Below are positions 55,276 to 62,918 of a stretch of DNA of 64,000 bases, piece after piece. The position numbers and the translations under genes were made by a program. The notes below the pieces were generated by a model, which saw nothing but the letters and a program-made list of their open reading frames with translations, was not told the origin of the DNA and did not search any database. Source of the stretch: Citrobacter werkmanii NBRC 105721 (lineage in GTDB: Bacteria > Pseudomonadota > Gammaproteobacteria > Enterobacterales > Enterobacteriaceae); the NCBI GenBank assembly GCA_000759755.1, contig BBMW01000009.1, positions 62,001 through 126,000 of the forward strand, given 5' to 3'. Within the stretch, counting starts at the first letter, position 1; every line of letters begins with the position of its first letter.

Positions 55276-55485
55276 TCAATGCGTCAAAGATTTAATATCT
55301 TCCTCTGATAGCCCGGTGATTCTCACAATAAGCTCCCGTGGGAGACCATCGGCCAGCATTGAGTGGGCAATGCGCTGCGCTTCCTCGCGGCGACCTTCAG
55401 CTAAACCTTTTTCATGACCGCGCTCCATGCCTTTCCGTAGCCCCTTTCGCTCCCCTGCCCTACGTATTTTTTCGACAATATTCAT
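55276..55485 (-). CDS. Predicted intragenic Rpn antitoxin (RpnS-type)
   Basis: 69 residues from an in-frame internal ATG (55483-55485, residue 245 of the nuclease) reading [14 protein letters not shown]. The Shine-Dalgarno AAGGAGA (55491-55497) lies five bases upstream, better than expected by chance inside a gene and better than that of many real starts in this window. Its size, frame and position match the gene-within-gene antitoxin described for E. coli rpn genes, where the C-terminal domain made alone blocks the full-length toxin. Prediction from sequence only. Confidence 0.75.
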   Translation of the reverse strand: MNIVEKIRRAGERKGLRKGMERGHEKGLAEGRREEAQRIAHSMLADGLPRELIVRITGLSEEDIKSLTH

Positions 55486-56217
55486 TGTACTCTCCTTGTG
55501 TTCGGGTACCTGCTGCGCCAGCTTACGCATAAATCGCCCAAAGCGCGGTTTGTGACCATGCTGGATTAGCAGATAATTAAACAGCGCTTTTAGCTGGCTG
55601 TCATTAGCACTTCCTGTAACCAGCAGCGTAGCCAGATTGTCCACCAGTCCTAATAAATCGCGCTGGCGAATATGCTTTTGAATCAGTTCCAGCAGTGCGA
55701 TACGCCGGTGCTGCATAATTTCTTCATCCGGGATCACGGTAATATCCACCAATGGAAATGCCGACAGATAAAGCTGGCGCGCCAGGAGCGGATTATCAAA
55801 CTCATCCAGCCAGCATAAAGAGAAGGGATAAGGCGTATCGACGCCATGATAAAACAGCATCGGCACGACTAACGGTAAGCGGGCATGCCCAGCGTCAAGG
55901 TGGCTTTGCATTGCCGCTATCGCATAACGCATCAGGCGAAACGCCATATGCACATCAGGACGACTTTGATGTTCAATCACGACATAGATATAACCCTCCC
56001 CTTCACTGGTTTTCATCGACCAAAGCACATCTGAATAATATGCGCGTAAGTTTTCTTCAATAAAACTGGAGGGTTGCAGTTCTAACGTCGCCAGATCACA
56101 AAGCACCCGTAGCGTGGGAGGAAGATGAATTTCAATAAAATCACGGGCTGTGGCAGGGTATTTTAAAAATGTTTTAAACAGCGCATCGTGCGGTGTGGCT
56201 GTAGGTGTTTTTTTCAT
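55276..56217 (-). CDS. Rpn-family recombination-promoting nuclease (RpnL-type)
   Basis: 313 residues, PD-(D/E)XK nuclease of the YhgA-like/Rpn family (E. coli RpnA-RpnE). The nuclease core has Asp63 (YYSDVLW) and the Glu82-x-Gln84 pair in [10 protein letters not shown]. The C-terminus is a short charged helical region (residues 245-313) with an [11 protein letters not shown] motif shared by the family. Known members are RecA-independent recombination nucleases, and E. coli Rpn proteins are toxic antiphage effectors inhibited by a protein made from an internal start. K-12 has no rpn gene between moeB and fsaA. Confidence 0.93.
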   Translation of the reverse strand: MKKTPTATPHDALFKTFLKYPATARDFIEIHLPPTLRVLCDLATLELQPSSFIEENLRAYYSDVLWSMKTSEGEGYIYVVIEHQSRPDVHMAFRLMRYAIAAMQSHLDAGHARLPLVVPMLFYHGVDTPYPFSLCWLDEFDNPLLARQLYLSAFPLVDITVIPDEEIMQHRRIALLELIQKHIRQRDLLGLVDNLATLLVTGSANDSQLKALFNYLLIQHGHKPRFGRFMRKLAQQVPEHKESTMNIVEKIRRAGERKGLRKGMERGHEKGLAEGRREEAQRIAHSMLADGLPRELIVRITGLSEEDIKSLTH

Positions 56218-56391
56218 GGCGGTCCGTCACCTGATAAACATGATGACGTGAATGTACCCGTCGCGATGACGGGTAGCATGCAGGCTTTACCGGTTTTACG
56301 AGGGGGATTCGCAGTTTATTGATCTTAACTGCAACAGATTCATTTTAACGGAATCACATACGCAAATATGCCGGAGTAATCCGACCTAAAA

Positions 56392-57054
56392 CTAGATCGA
56401 CGTCCGTCCAAACGCCCCCTGCCAATCCTGCTCAAACTTCACAATCGCCGCATCCACAGCCGGAGAACTAATCATCTGCTGAGCGACGTCCAGCGGCAGC
56501 GTGATGGATTCGCAGCCTGCCAGCAGGCAATCCAGCGCCTGACGCGGCGTTTTGAAGCTGGCTGCCAGTACTTTGGCGTGCGGCGCATGCATGTTCAGTA
56601 AGGTTTGCAGATCGGTAACTGTCTGAATACCATCTCCCCCCTGCGCATCCACGCGGTTTACGTATGGCGCAACATATTCCGCTCCCGCCAGCGCCGCTAA
56701 CAGCCCTTGAGCAGCACCGTATACCGCGGTACCCAGCGTCGGGATCCCTTCTTCTTTCAGCAGCTTAATCGCCGCCAGACCTTCTGCCGTCACCGGTACT
56801 TTGACCACGATATCCGCAATGATTGTCCGCAGTTTACGCGCATCGCTGACCATACCTTCGGCGGTCGTCGCCATCACCTGCGCAAACAGACGGCCTTGTC
56901 CCCCCATCGCTTCCTGCAGTTGCGGCAGCAACACTTCCAGCCTCTCTTTACCAGCCGCCACAATACTCGGGTTAGTGGTCACCCCGGCCAACGGAAAAAT
57001 ACGCGCCAGAGCTTTGACAGCGGCAACATCCGACGTATCTAAATAGAGTTCCAT
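56392..57054 (-). CDS. fsaA: FsaA, fructose-6-phosphate aldolase
   Basis: Class I transaldolase-like aldolase that cleaves fructose-6-phosphate, and better 1-deoxy-fructose-6-phosphate type substrates, to glyceraldehyde-3-phosphate plus dihydroxyacetone or hydroxyacetone. 220 residues as in E. coli, with the Schiff-base Lys85 in VVKVPVT. GAGGAAAGG precedes the ATG. Divergent from ybiY across 132 bases carrying shared regulatory sites. Confidence 0.96.
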   Translation of the reverse strand: MELYLDTSDVAAVKALARIFPLAGVTTNPSIVAAGKERLEVLLPQLQEAMGGQGRLFAQVMATTAEGMVSDARKLRTIIADIVVKVPVTAEGLAAIKLLKEEGIPTLGTAVYGAAQGLLAALAGAEYVAPYVNRVDAQGGDGIQTVTDLQTLLNMHAPHAKVLAASFKTPRQALDCLLAGCESITLPLDVAQQMISSPAVDAAIVKFEQDWQGAFGRTSI

Positions 57055-57117
57055 AACCTTTCCTCAAACGAATAATTAGCATGAATAAAAAGTAGCACGG
57101 CGAAACCTCACGGTTAG

Positions 57118-57131
57118 TTGACGCACGTCAA
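57118..57131. promoter_or_regulatory. FNR-like dyad in the fsaA-ybiY promoter
   Basis: TTGAC GCAC GTCAA, a perfect 5-bp inverted repeat with a 4-base spacer, the geometry of an FNR box (TTGAT N4 ATCAA) with one changed base per half. It lies 56-69 bases upstream of the ATG of ybiY, which encodes an oxygen-sensitive activase. Confidence 0.5.
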
Positions 57132-57135
57132 TATA

Positions 57136-57151
57136 ACTTTCATTCGAAAGT
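57136..57151. promoter_or_regulatory. Shared operator motif, copy 1 (fsaA/ybiY)
   Basis: ACTTTCATTCGAAAGT, containing the 14-base core ACTTTCATTCGAAA that recurs exactly at 60609 and, inverted, at 61627. Internal arms CTTTC / GAAAG are 4 bases apart. A related sequence CTTTATACGAAAG follows at 57160-57172. Candidate binding site of the LacI-family regulator at 62915-63988. Confidence 0.7.
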
Positions 57152-57186
57152 AATTTAATCTTTATACGAAAGAAAAGAGGCCGCTT

Positions 57187-58086
57187 ATGATTTTCAATAT
57201 CCAGCGCTATTCCACGCATGATGGTCCCGGTATCCGTACCGTGGTGTTCCTTAAGGGATGCTCCCTCGGCTGTCGTTGGTGTCAGAATCCGGAAAGCCGC
57301 GCCCGCACACAGGACCTGCTCTACGACGCACGTTTGTGTCTCGACGGTTGCGATCTCTGTGCTCAGGCGGCACCCGCGGTGATTGAGCGGGCGCTGAGCG
57401 GTCTGCTTATTTATCGCGAAAAACTGACCGATGACGATTTCGCCGCGCTGACGTACTGCTGTCCAACCCAGGCGCTGACCGTCTGCGGAGAGGTAAAAAG
57501 CGTGGATGACATCATGGCGACCGTACTGCGTGATAAACCGTTTTACGATCGTAGCGGTGGCGGGCTCACCCTCTCGGGCGGCGAACCGTTTATGCAGCCA
57601 GAACTGGCGGCAGAATTATTCCAAGCCAGCCACGACGCGGGCATTCATACGGCGGTCGAAACCTGTCTGCATGTGCCGTGGAAGTATATCGAGCCGTCAT
57701 TACCTTACATTGATCTGTTCCTGGCCGATTTAAAACATGTCGCCGACGCGCCGTTTAAACAGTGGACCGATGGCAGTGCCTCTCGTGTATTAGACAATCT
57801 GAAAAAATTGGCCGCTGCGGGTAAAAAAATGATTATCCGCGTACCGCTGATTCAGGGTTTCAACGCTGACGAAGCCGCCATCCAGGCTATTACCGATTTT
57901 GCTGCCGACGAGCTTCACGTCGGGGAGATCCATTTTTTGCCCTATCACACCCTGGGCATCAATAAATACCACTTACTCAGTCAACCCTACAACGCACCGG
58001 ATAAACCGCTTGAGGCGCCAGCTCTGCTCGAATTTGCTCAGCAGTATGCCCGCCATAAAGGTTTAACCGCGACCCTACGAGGATAA
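57187..58086 (+). CDS. ybiY: YbiY (PflE), glycyl radical enzyme activase
   Basis: Radical-SAM activating enzyme that installs the glycyl radical on YbiW. 299 residues. The radical-SAM cysteines are Cys25, Cys29 and Cys32 (GCSLGCRWC). A cysteine-rich insert (CLDGCDLC ... CCPTQAL, about residues 56-100) is typical of activases with extra Fe-S clusters. [15 protein letters not shown] contacts SAM. ybiW starts five bases downstream. Requires anaerobic conditions. Confidence 0.95.
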   Translation: MIFNIQRYSTHDGPGIRTVVFLKGCSLGCRWCQNPESRARTQDLLYDARLCLDGCDLCAQAAPAVIERALSGLLIYREKLTDDDFAALTYCCPTQALTVCGEVKSVDDIMATVLRDKPFYDRSGGGLTLSGGEPFMQPELAAELFQASHDAGIHTAVETCLHVPWKYIEPSLPYIDLFLADLKHVADAPFKQWTDGSASRVLDNLKKLAAAGKKMIIRVPLIQGFNADEAAIQAITDFAADELHVGEIHFLPYHTLGINKYHLLSQPYNAPDKPLEAPALLEFAQQYARHKGLTATLRG

Positions 58087-58091
58087 TCGCC

Positions 58092-60524
58092 ATGACCACT
58101 CTGAAACTGGACACACTCAGCGACCGTATCAAAGCGCATAAAACAGCCCTGATCCACATCGTGAAGCCGCCGGTTTGCACCGAGCGCGCCCAGCACTATA
58201 CCGAGATGTATCAACAACATCTGGATAAGCCAATCCCGGTACGCCGCGCGCTGGCGCTGGCCCATCATCTGGCGGAACGTACCATCTGGATTAAGCATGA
58301 CGAACTGATTATTGGTAACCAGGCGAGCGAAGTGCGCGCCGCGCCGATCTTCCCGGAATACACCGTCTCCTGGATTGAAAAAGAGATCGATGACCTCGCC
58401 GACAGACCTGGCGCAGGCTTCTCGGTAAGCGAAGAGAATAAACGTGTGTTGCACGAGGTATGTCCGTGGTGGCGTGGTCAGACCGTGCAGGATCGCTGCT
58501 ACGGGATGTTCACCGATGAGCAGAAAGGTCTGCTGGAAACCGGCATTATCAAAGCCGAAGGCAACATGACCTCCGGCGACGCACACCTGGCGGTAAACTT
58601 CCCGCTGCTGCTGGAAAAAGGTCTCGACGGCCTGCGCCACAAAGTCGATGAACGTCGCTCCCGTATCAATCTGACTTGTCTGGAAGACCTCCATGGCGAT
58701 CAGTTCCTGAAAGCGATTGATATCGTGCTGGAGGCCGTCAGTCTGCACATTGAGCGTTTTGCCACGCTGGCACGCAAAATGGCATCTACGGAGACCCGCG
58801 CCAGCCGTCGCGAGGAACTGCTGACCATGGCGGAAAACTGTGATGTGATTGCGCATGAACCGCCTAAAACGTTCTGGCAGGCGCTGCAGTTGTGCTACTT
58901 CATCCAGTTGATCCTGCAAATTGAGTCGAACGGCCATTCCGTGTCGTTTGGTCGCATGGATCAGTATCTCTATCCTTTCTACCGTCGTGATGTGGAGCTG
59001 AATCAGTCGCTGGATCGCGAGCACGCCATTGAGCTGCTGCACAGCTGCTGGCTGAAGCTGCTGGAAGTAAACAAAATCCGCTCCGGCTCCCACTCCAAAG
59101 CATCGGCAGGTAGCCCGCTGTATCAGAACGTGACCATTGGCGGACAGAATCTGGTTAACGGTCAAGCGGTGGATGCCGTCAACCCGCTCTCTTACGCCAT
59201 TCTGGAATCCTGCGGTCGCCTGCGCTCTACTCAGCCTAACCTGAGCGTGCGCTATCACGCGGGGATGAGTAACGATTTCCTTGATGCCTGTGTGCAGGTC
59301 ATTCGCTGCGGCTTCGGGATGCCAGCCTTTAACAACGATGAAATCGTCATACCTGAATTTATAAAGCTTGGTATTGAACCGCAGGACGCCTATGACTATG
59401 CGGCCATTGGTTGCATCGAAACCGCCGTTGGCGGCAAATGGGGCTACCGTTGTACCGGCATGAGCTTTATTAACTTTGCCCGCGTGATGCTGGCGGCGCT
59501 GGAAGGCGGACGCGATGCCACCAGCGGCAAAGTCTTCCTGCCGCAGGAAAAAGCGCTCTCGGCTGGCAACTTCAACAATTTCGATGAAGTGATGGACGCC
59601 TGGGATACACAGATTCGCTACTACACCCGTAAATCCATTGAAATCGAGTATGTCGTTGACACCATGCTGGAAGAGAACGTACACGATATTCTCTGTTCGG
59701 CGCTGGTAGACGACTGTATCGAACGCGCGAAAAGCATTAAGCAAGGCGGCGCGAAGTATGACTGGGTATCAGGTTTGCAGGTGGGTATCGCCAACCTCGG
59801 CAACAGCCTGGCGGCTGTGAAGAAACTGGTCTTCGATCAAGGCGCTATCGGCCAGCAGCAATTGGCTGCAGCACTGGCTGATGATTTTGACGGTCTGACC
59901 CACGAGCAATTACGTCAACGACTGATCAACGGCGCGCCGAAGTACGGCAACGATGACGATTCCGTTGATACACTGCTGGCCCGCGCTTATCAGACTTATA
60001 TCGATGAACTGAAACAGTATCATAATCCACGTTATGGTCGGGGTCCGGTTGGCGGCAATTACTACGCCGGGACCTCTTCTATCTCCGCAAACGTGCCGTT
60101 TGGCGCGGCAACCATGGCAACGCCGGATGGCCGTAAAGCTCACACCCCGCTGGCTGAAGGCGCAAGTCCGGCTTCCGGGACGGACCATCTCGGCCCGACG
60201 GCGGTGATTGGCTCGGTGGGTAAGCTGCCGACCGGTTCCATTCTCGGCGGCGTGTTGTTAAACCAGAAGCTGAATCCGGCCACGCTGGAGAATGAATCAG
60301 ATAAGCAAAAACTGATGATCCTGCTGCGCACCTTCTTTGAAGAGCACAAAGGCTGGCATATTCAGTACAACATTGTGTCCCGTGAAACGCTGCTGGAAGC
60401 AAAAAAACACCCGGATCAATACCGTGACCTGGTGGTGCGTGTCGCAGGCTATTCCGCCTTCTTCACCGCCCTGTCTCCGGATGCACAGGACGATATCATC
60501 GCCCGTACTGAACACATGTTGTAA
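58092..60524 (+). CDS. ybiW: YbiW (PflF), glycyl radical enzyme of unsettled substrate
   Basis: 810 residues as in E. coli. The active-site Cys441 is followed by Glu443 (GCIET), the Cys-x-Glu pattern of radical eliminases and dehydratases rather than pyruvate formate-lyase (which has Cys-Cys). The radical glycine is Gly786 in VRVAGYSAF. GAGG inside the end of ybiY is its ribosome binding site. The link with fsaA and the phosphatase ybiV points to a phosphorylated polyol or anhydro-sugar. I recall a proposal that such enzymes convert 1,5-anhydroglucitol-6-phosphate to 1-deoxyfructose-6-phosphate for cleavage by FSA; not checked. Confidence 0.95.
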   Translation: MTTLKLDTLSDRIKAHKTALIHIVKPPVCTERAQHYTEMYQQHLDKPIPVRRALALAHHLAERTIWIKHDELIIGNQASEVRAAPIFPEYTVSWIEKEIDDLADRPGAGFSVSEENKRVLHEVCPWWRGQTVQDRCYGMFTDEQKGLLETGIIKAEGNMTSGDAHLAVNFPLLLEKGLDGLRHKVDERRSRINLTCLEDLHGDQFLKAIDIVLEAVSLHIERFATLARKMASTETRASRREELLTMAENCDVIAHEPPKTFWQALQLCYFIQLILQIESNGHSVSFGRMDQYLYPFYRRDVELNQSLDREHAIELLHSCWLKLLEVNKIRSGSHSKASAGSPLYQNVTIGGQNLVNGQAVDAVNPLSYAILESCGRLRSTQPNLSVRYHAGMSNDFLDACVQVIRCGFGMPAFNNDEIVIPEFIKLGIEPQDAYDYAAIGCIETAVGGKWGYRCTGMSFINFARVMLAALEGGRDATSGKVFLPQEKALSAGNFNNFDEVMDAWDTQIRYYTRKSIEIEYVVDTMLEENVHDILCSALVDDCIERAKSIKQGGAKYDWVSGLQVGIANLGNSLAAVKKLVFDQGAIGQQQLAAALADDFDGLTHEQLRQRLINGAPKYGNDDDSVDTLLARAYQTYIDELKQYHNPRYGRGPVGGNYYAGTSSISANVPFGAATMATPDGRKAHTPLAEGASPASGTDHLGPTAVIGSVGKLPTGSILGGVLLNQKLNPATLENESDKQKLMILLRTFFEEHKGWHIQYNIVSRETLLEAKKHPDQYRDLVVRVAGYSAFFTALSPDAQDDIIARTEHML

Positions 60525-60529
60525 CTCCC

Positions 60530-60604
60530 CCGCCCGGTGGCGCTGCGCTTACCGGGCCTACATATTTCCCCATTAGCCGGGTAAGGCGAAGCTGCCACCC
60601 GGCC
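60530..60604. repeat. REP/BIME pair after ybiW
   Basis: Two inverted REP units: GCCCGGTGGCGCTGCGCTTA...GGGCCTAC (60531-60560) and GCCGGGTAAGGCGAAGCTGCC...CCCGGC (60576-60603). Probably stabilises the ybiYW transcript end. Confidence 0.9.
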
Positions 60605-60608
60605 TTTT

Positions 60609-60622
60609 ACTTTCATTCGAAA
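60609..60622. promoter_or_regulatory. Shared operator motif, copy 2 (ybiV)
   Basis: Exact 14-base copy of ACTTTCATTCGAAA, 70-83 bases upstream of the ybiV ATG and eight bases before a CRP-like site. Same motif as in the fsaA/ybiY and ybiU promoters. Confidence 0.7.
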
Positions 60623-60629
60623 TTAAATT

Positions 60630-60645
60630 TGTGCTTCAGGTCACA
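60630..60645. promoter_or_regulatory. CRP-like site upstream of ybiV
   Basis: TGTGC TTCAGG TCACA: both half-sites with the correct 6-base spacer and one mismatch to TGTGA N6 TCACA. Centred about 54 bases before the ATG. Confidence 0.6.
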
Positions 60646-60691
60646 TTGTTATTAGAATGTTTCTGGTCGCAGTTATGAGCCAGGAGCAAGT

Positions 60692-61507
60692 ATGACCATC
60701 AAAGTTATCGTCACCGATATGGACGGAACTTTTCTCGACGACGCCAAGAAATACGCTCGTGCACGTTTTATGGCGCAGTATCAGGAACTGAAAAAACGAG
60801 ATATTGAATTTGTCGTGGCCAGCGGCAACCAGTATTTCCAGCTGATCTCCTTTTTCCCGGAGCTTAAAGACGAAATATCGTTTGTCGCTGAGAATGGCGC
60901 GCTGGTTTATGAGCATGGCAAGCAGCTGTTTCACGGTGAGCTCACCCGTCACGAATCACGCATTGTTATTGGCGAACTCCTCAAAGACAAGCAGCTCAAT
61001 TTTGTTGCATGTGGTCTGCAAAGTGCCTACGTCAGCGAGAATGCCCCAGAGCCTTTCGTGGCATTGATGTCGAAACACTATCATCGCCTGAAACCGGTGA
61101 AAGATTATCAGGACATTGATGATGTGCTGTTTAAGTTTTCTCTGAACTTACCCGACCAACAAATCCCGTTGGTTATCGATCACTTGCATACTGCTCTGGA
61201 TGGCATAATGAAGCCCGTCACCAGCGGCTTTGGGTTTATCGATTTGATTATTCCGGGCTTACATAAAGCCAACGGTATCAGTCGCCTGCTGAAACGCTGG
61301 AACCTGTCTCCGCAAAACGTCGTCGCCATTGGCGATAGCGGCAACGATGCAGAAATGCTGAAAATGGCGCATTACTCTTTCGCCATGGCCAATGCGGCAG
61401 AGAGCATTAAAACGATTGCCCGCTATCAGACCGACGACAATAACCATCAGGGCGCGCTGAACGTGATTCAGGCGGTGCTGGATAACACATCTCCTTTTAA
61501 CGTCTGA
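60692..61507 (+). CDS. ybiV: YbiV, HAD-superfamily sugar phosphatase
   Basis: 271 residues, Cof-type HAD phosphatase. Motif I DMDGTF (Asp9 nucleophile, Asp11), motif II VASGN, Lys in HKANGIS, and motif [11 protein letters not shown]. The E. coli enzyme hydrolyses small sugar phosphates including fructose-1-phosphate and glucose-6-phosphate. AGGAG before the ATG. It has its own promoter region with operator and CRP-like site after the BIME. Close paralogue of ybjI at 32366-33181. Confidence 0.95.
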   Translation: MTIKVIVTDMDGTFLDDAKKYARARFMAQYQELKKRDIEFVVASGNQYFQLISFFPELKDEISFVAENGALVYEHGKQLFHGELTRHESRIVIGELLKDKQLNFVACGLQSAYVSENAPEPFVALMSKHYHRLKPVKDYQDIDDVLFKFSLNLPDQQIPLVIDHLHTALDGIMKPVTSGFGFIDLIIPGLHKANGISRLLKRWNLSPQNVVAIGDSGNDAEMLKMAHYSFAMANAAESIKTIARYQTDDNNHQGALNVIQAVLDNTSPFNV

Positions 61508-61514
61508 TCCTGCT

Positions 61515-61537
61515 AACCGGGGCGTGCTCCGGTTTTT
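61515..61537 (+). terminator. Terminator after ybiV
   Basis: Arms AACCGG / CCGGTT with an 8-base loop and T run directly after ybiV. It isolates ybiU as its own transcription unit. Confidence 0.75.
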
Positions 61538-61583
61538 CACTCTTTATTCATTCCGTGCCCACCATCAAGTTTTTAAACTTGCA

Positions 61584-61621
61584 TTAACTTATTTTTAACT
61601 TATATTGCATGTGTAAGTTAA
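61584..61621. promoter_or_regulatory. TTAACTTA repeats in the ybiU promoter
   Basis: TTAACTTA occurs directly at 61584-61591 and 61595-61602, and inverted (TAAGTTAA) at 61614-61621. The last two form an 8-bp inverted repeat around 11 bases. Possible binding site of a second regulator, or simply an AT-rich promoter region. Confidence 0.45.
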
Positions 61622-61626
61622 ATAAG

Positions 61627-61640
61627 TTTCGAATGAAAGT
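61627..61640. promoter_or_regulatory. Shared operator motif, copy 3 (ybiU, inverted)
   Basis: TTTCGAATGAAAGT, the exact reverse complement of the 14-base core found at 57136 and 60609. It ends 15 bases before the ybiU ATG, a position that would block initiation if bound by a repressor. Confidence 0.7.
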
Positions 61641-61655
61641 TAATGCGAGGTGGTT

Positions 61656-62918
61656 ATGGCTTTTACGTTTACCAGCGACACATTGCCCGCCGATCACAAA
61701 GCGGCAATCCGTCAGATGAAACAGCAGCTGCGGGCACAGCTTGGGGATGTTCAGTTGATTTTCAATCAGCTGAGCGATGCCATTGCCACTCGCGTGGCGG
61801 AAATCAACGCCCTCAAAGCGCAAGGCTCCCCGGTTTGGCCAACGTTGTCCTATGCGGATATCAAAGCGGGACGCGTAAGCGCCGAGCAGCGTGAAGAGAT
61901 TAAGCGTCGCGGATGCGCGGTCATTAAGGCGCATTTCCCCCGCGAACAGGCGCTGGCATGGGACCAGTCGATGCTCGATTACCTAGATCGCAACCATTTT
62001 GATGAGGTCTACAAAGGCCCCGGTGATAACTTTTTTGGCACCCTCAGCGCATCCCGCCCGGAGATCTACCCCATCTACTGGTCCCAGGCGCAGATGCAGG
62101 CCCGCCAGAGCGAAGAAATGGCCAATGCGCAGTCATTCCTTAATCGCCTGTGGACGTTTACAAGCGAAGGGAAACAATGGTTTAACCCGGACATCAGCGT
62201 CATCTATCCTGACCGCATACGTCGTCGTCCGCCGGGAACAACGTCCAAAGGGCTGGGCGCGCATACGGATTCCGGCGCGCTGGAGCGCTGGCTTCTGCCG
62301 GCATATCAGCAGGTCTTTGCTAATGTTTTCAATGGCAAGCTGGAAGATTACGATCCATGGCAGGCGGCGCATCGCACAGAAGTTGAAGAGTACACGGTAG
62401 ATAACACCACTAAATGTTCAGTATTTCGTACCTTCCAGGGCTGGACGGCACTCTCCGATATGTTGCCAGGTCAGGGATTGTTGCACGTAGTCCCGATTCC
62501 TGAAGCGATGGCCTATGTGCTATTACGTCCATTGCTTGACGATGTGCCGGAAGATGAGCTTTGCGGCGTCGCGCCCGGCAGAGTTCTGCCGATTTCCACG
62601 CAATGGCATCCGCTACTGATAGAGGCGTTAACCAGTATTCCGCAACTGGACGCCGGAGACTCCGTCTGGTGGCATTGCGATGTGATCCACTCCGTCGCGC
62701 CGGTGGAAAATCAGCAGGGTTGGGGCAATGTAATGTACATCCCTGCCGCGCCGATGTGCGAAAAGAATCTGGCTTATGCCCATAAAGTGAAGGCCGCGCT
62801 GGAAAAAGGCGCGTCGCCGGGTGATTTCCCGCGCGAGGATTATGAAACTGACTGGGAAGGACGCTTCACGCTGGAGGATTTGAATATCCACGGTAAGCGT
62901 GCGCTGGGTATTGCTTAG
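61656..62918 (+). CDS. ybiU: YbiU, DUF1479 protein (2-oxoglutarate/Fe oxygenase-like)
   Basis: 420 residues from MAFTFTSDTLPADH (K-12: 421); GCGAGG lies five bases upstream of the ATG. DUF1479 proteins share the jelly-roll fold of Fe(II)/2-oxoglutarate oxygenases; GLGAHTDSGALERW (His-x-Asp) and the later WWHCDVIHSV fit the metal-binding facial triad. Substrate unknown. An oxygen-dependent enzyme in a cluster with an oxygen-sensitive glycyl radical enzyme is notable. Its stop overlaps the stop of the convergent LacI-type gene by four bases. Confidence 0.93.
   Translation: MAFTFTSDTLPADHKAAIRQMKQQLRAQLGDVQLIFNQLSDAIATRVAEINALKAQGSPVWPTLSYADIKAGRVSAEQREEIKRRGCAVIKAHFPREQALAWDQSMLDYLDRNHFDEVYKGPGDNFFGTLSASRPEIYPIYWSQAQMQARQSEEMANAQSFLNRLWTFTSEGKQWFNPDISVIYPDRIRRRPPGTTSKGLGAHTDSGALERWLLPAYQQVFANVFNGKLEDYDPWQAAHRTEVEEYTVDNTTKCSVFRTFQGWTALSDMLPGQGLLHVVPIPEAMAYVLLRPLLDDVPEDELCGVAPGRVLPISTQWHPLLIEALTSIPQLDAGDSVWWHCDVIHSVAPVENQQGWGNVMYIPAAPMCEKNLAYAHKVKAALEKGASPGDFPREDYETDWEGRFTLEDLNIHGKRALGIA

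Noticed and set aside
55454-55461. KOPS-like GGGCAGGG on the minus strand near rpn
   Set aside because: A single 8-mer is expected by chance at this scale; orientation relative to replication cannot be judged from the window.
58038-59744. 568-codon open frame on the minus strand inside ybiW
   Set aside because: It is antisense to the conserved ybiW frame; high GC at third positions leaves the opposite strand free of stops. No ribosome binding site or recognised domain.
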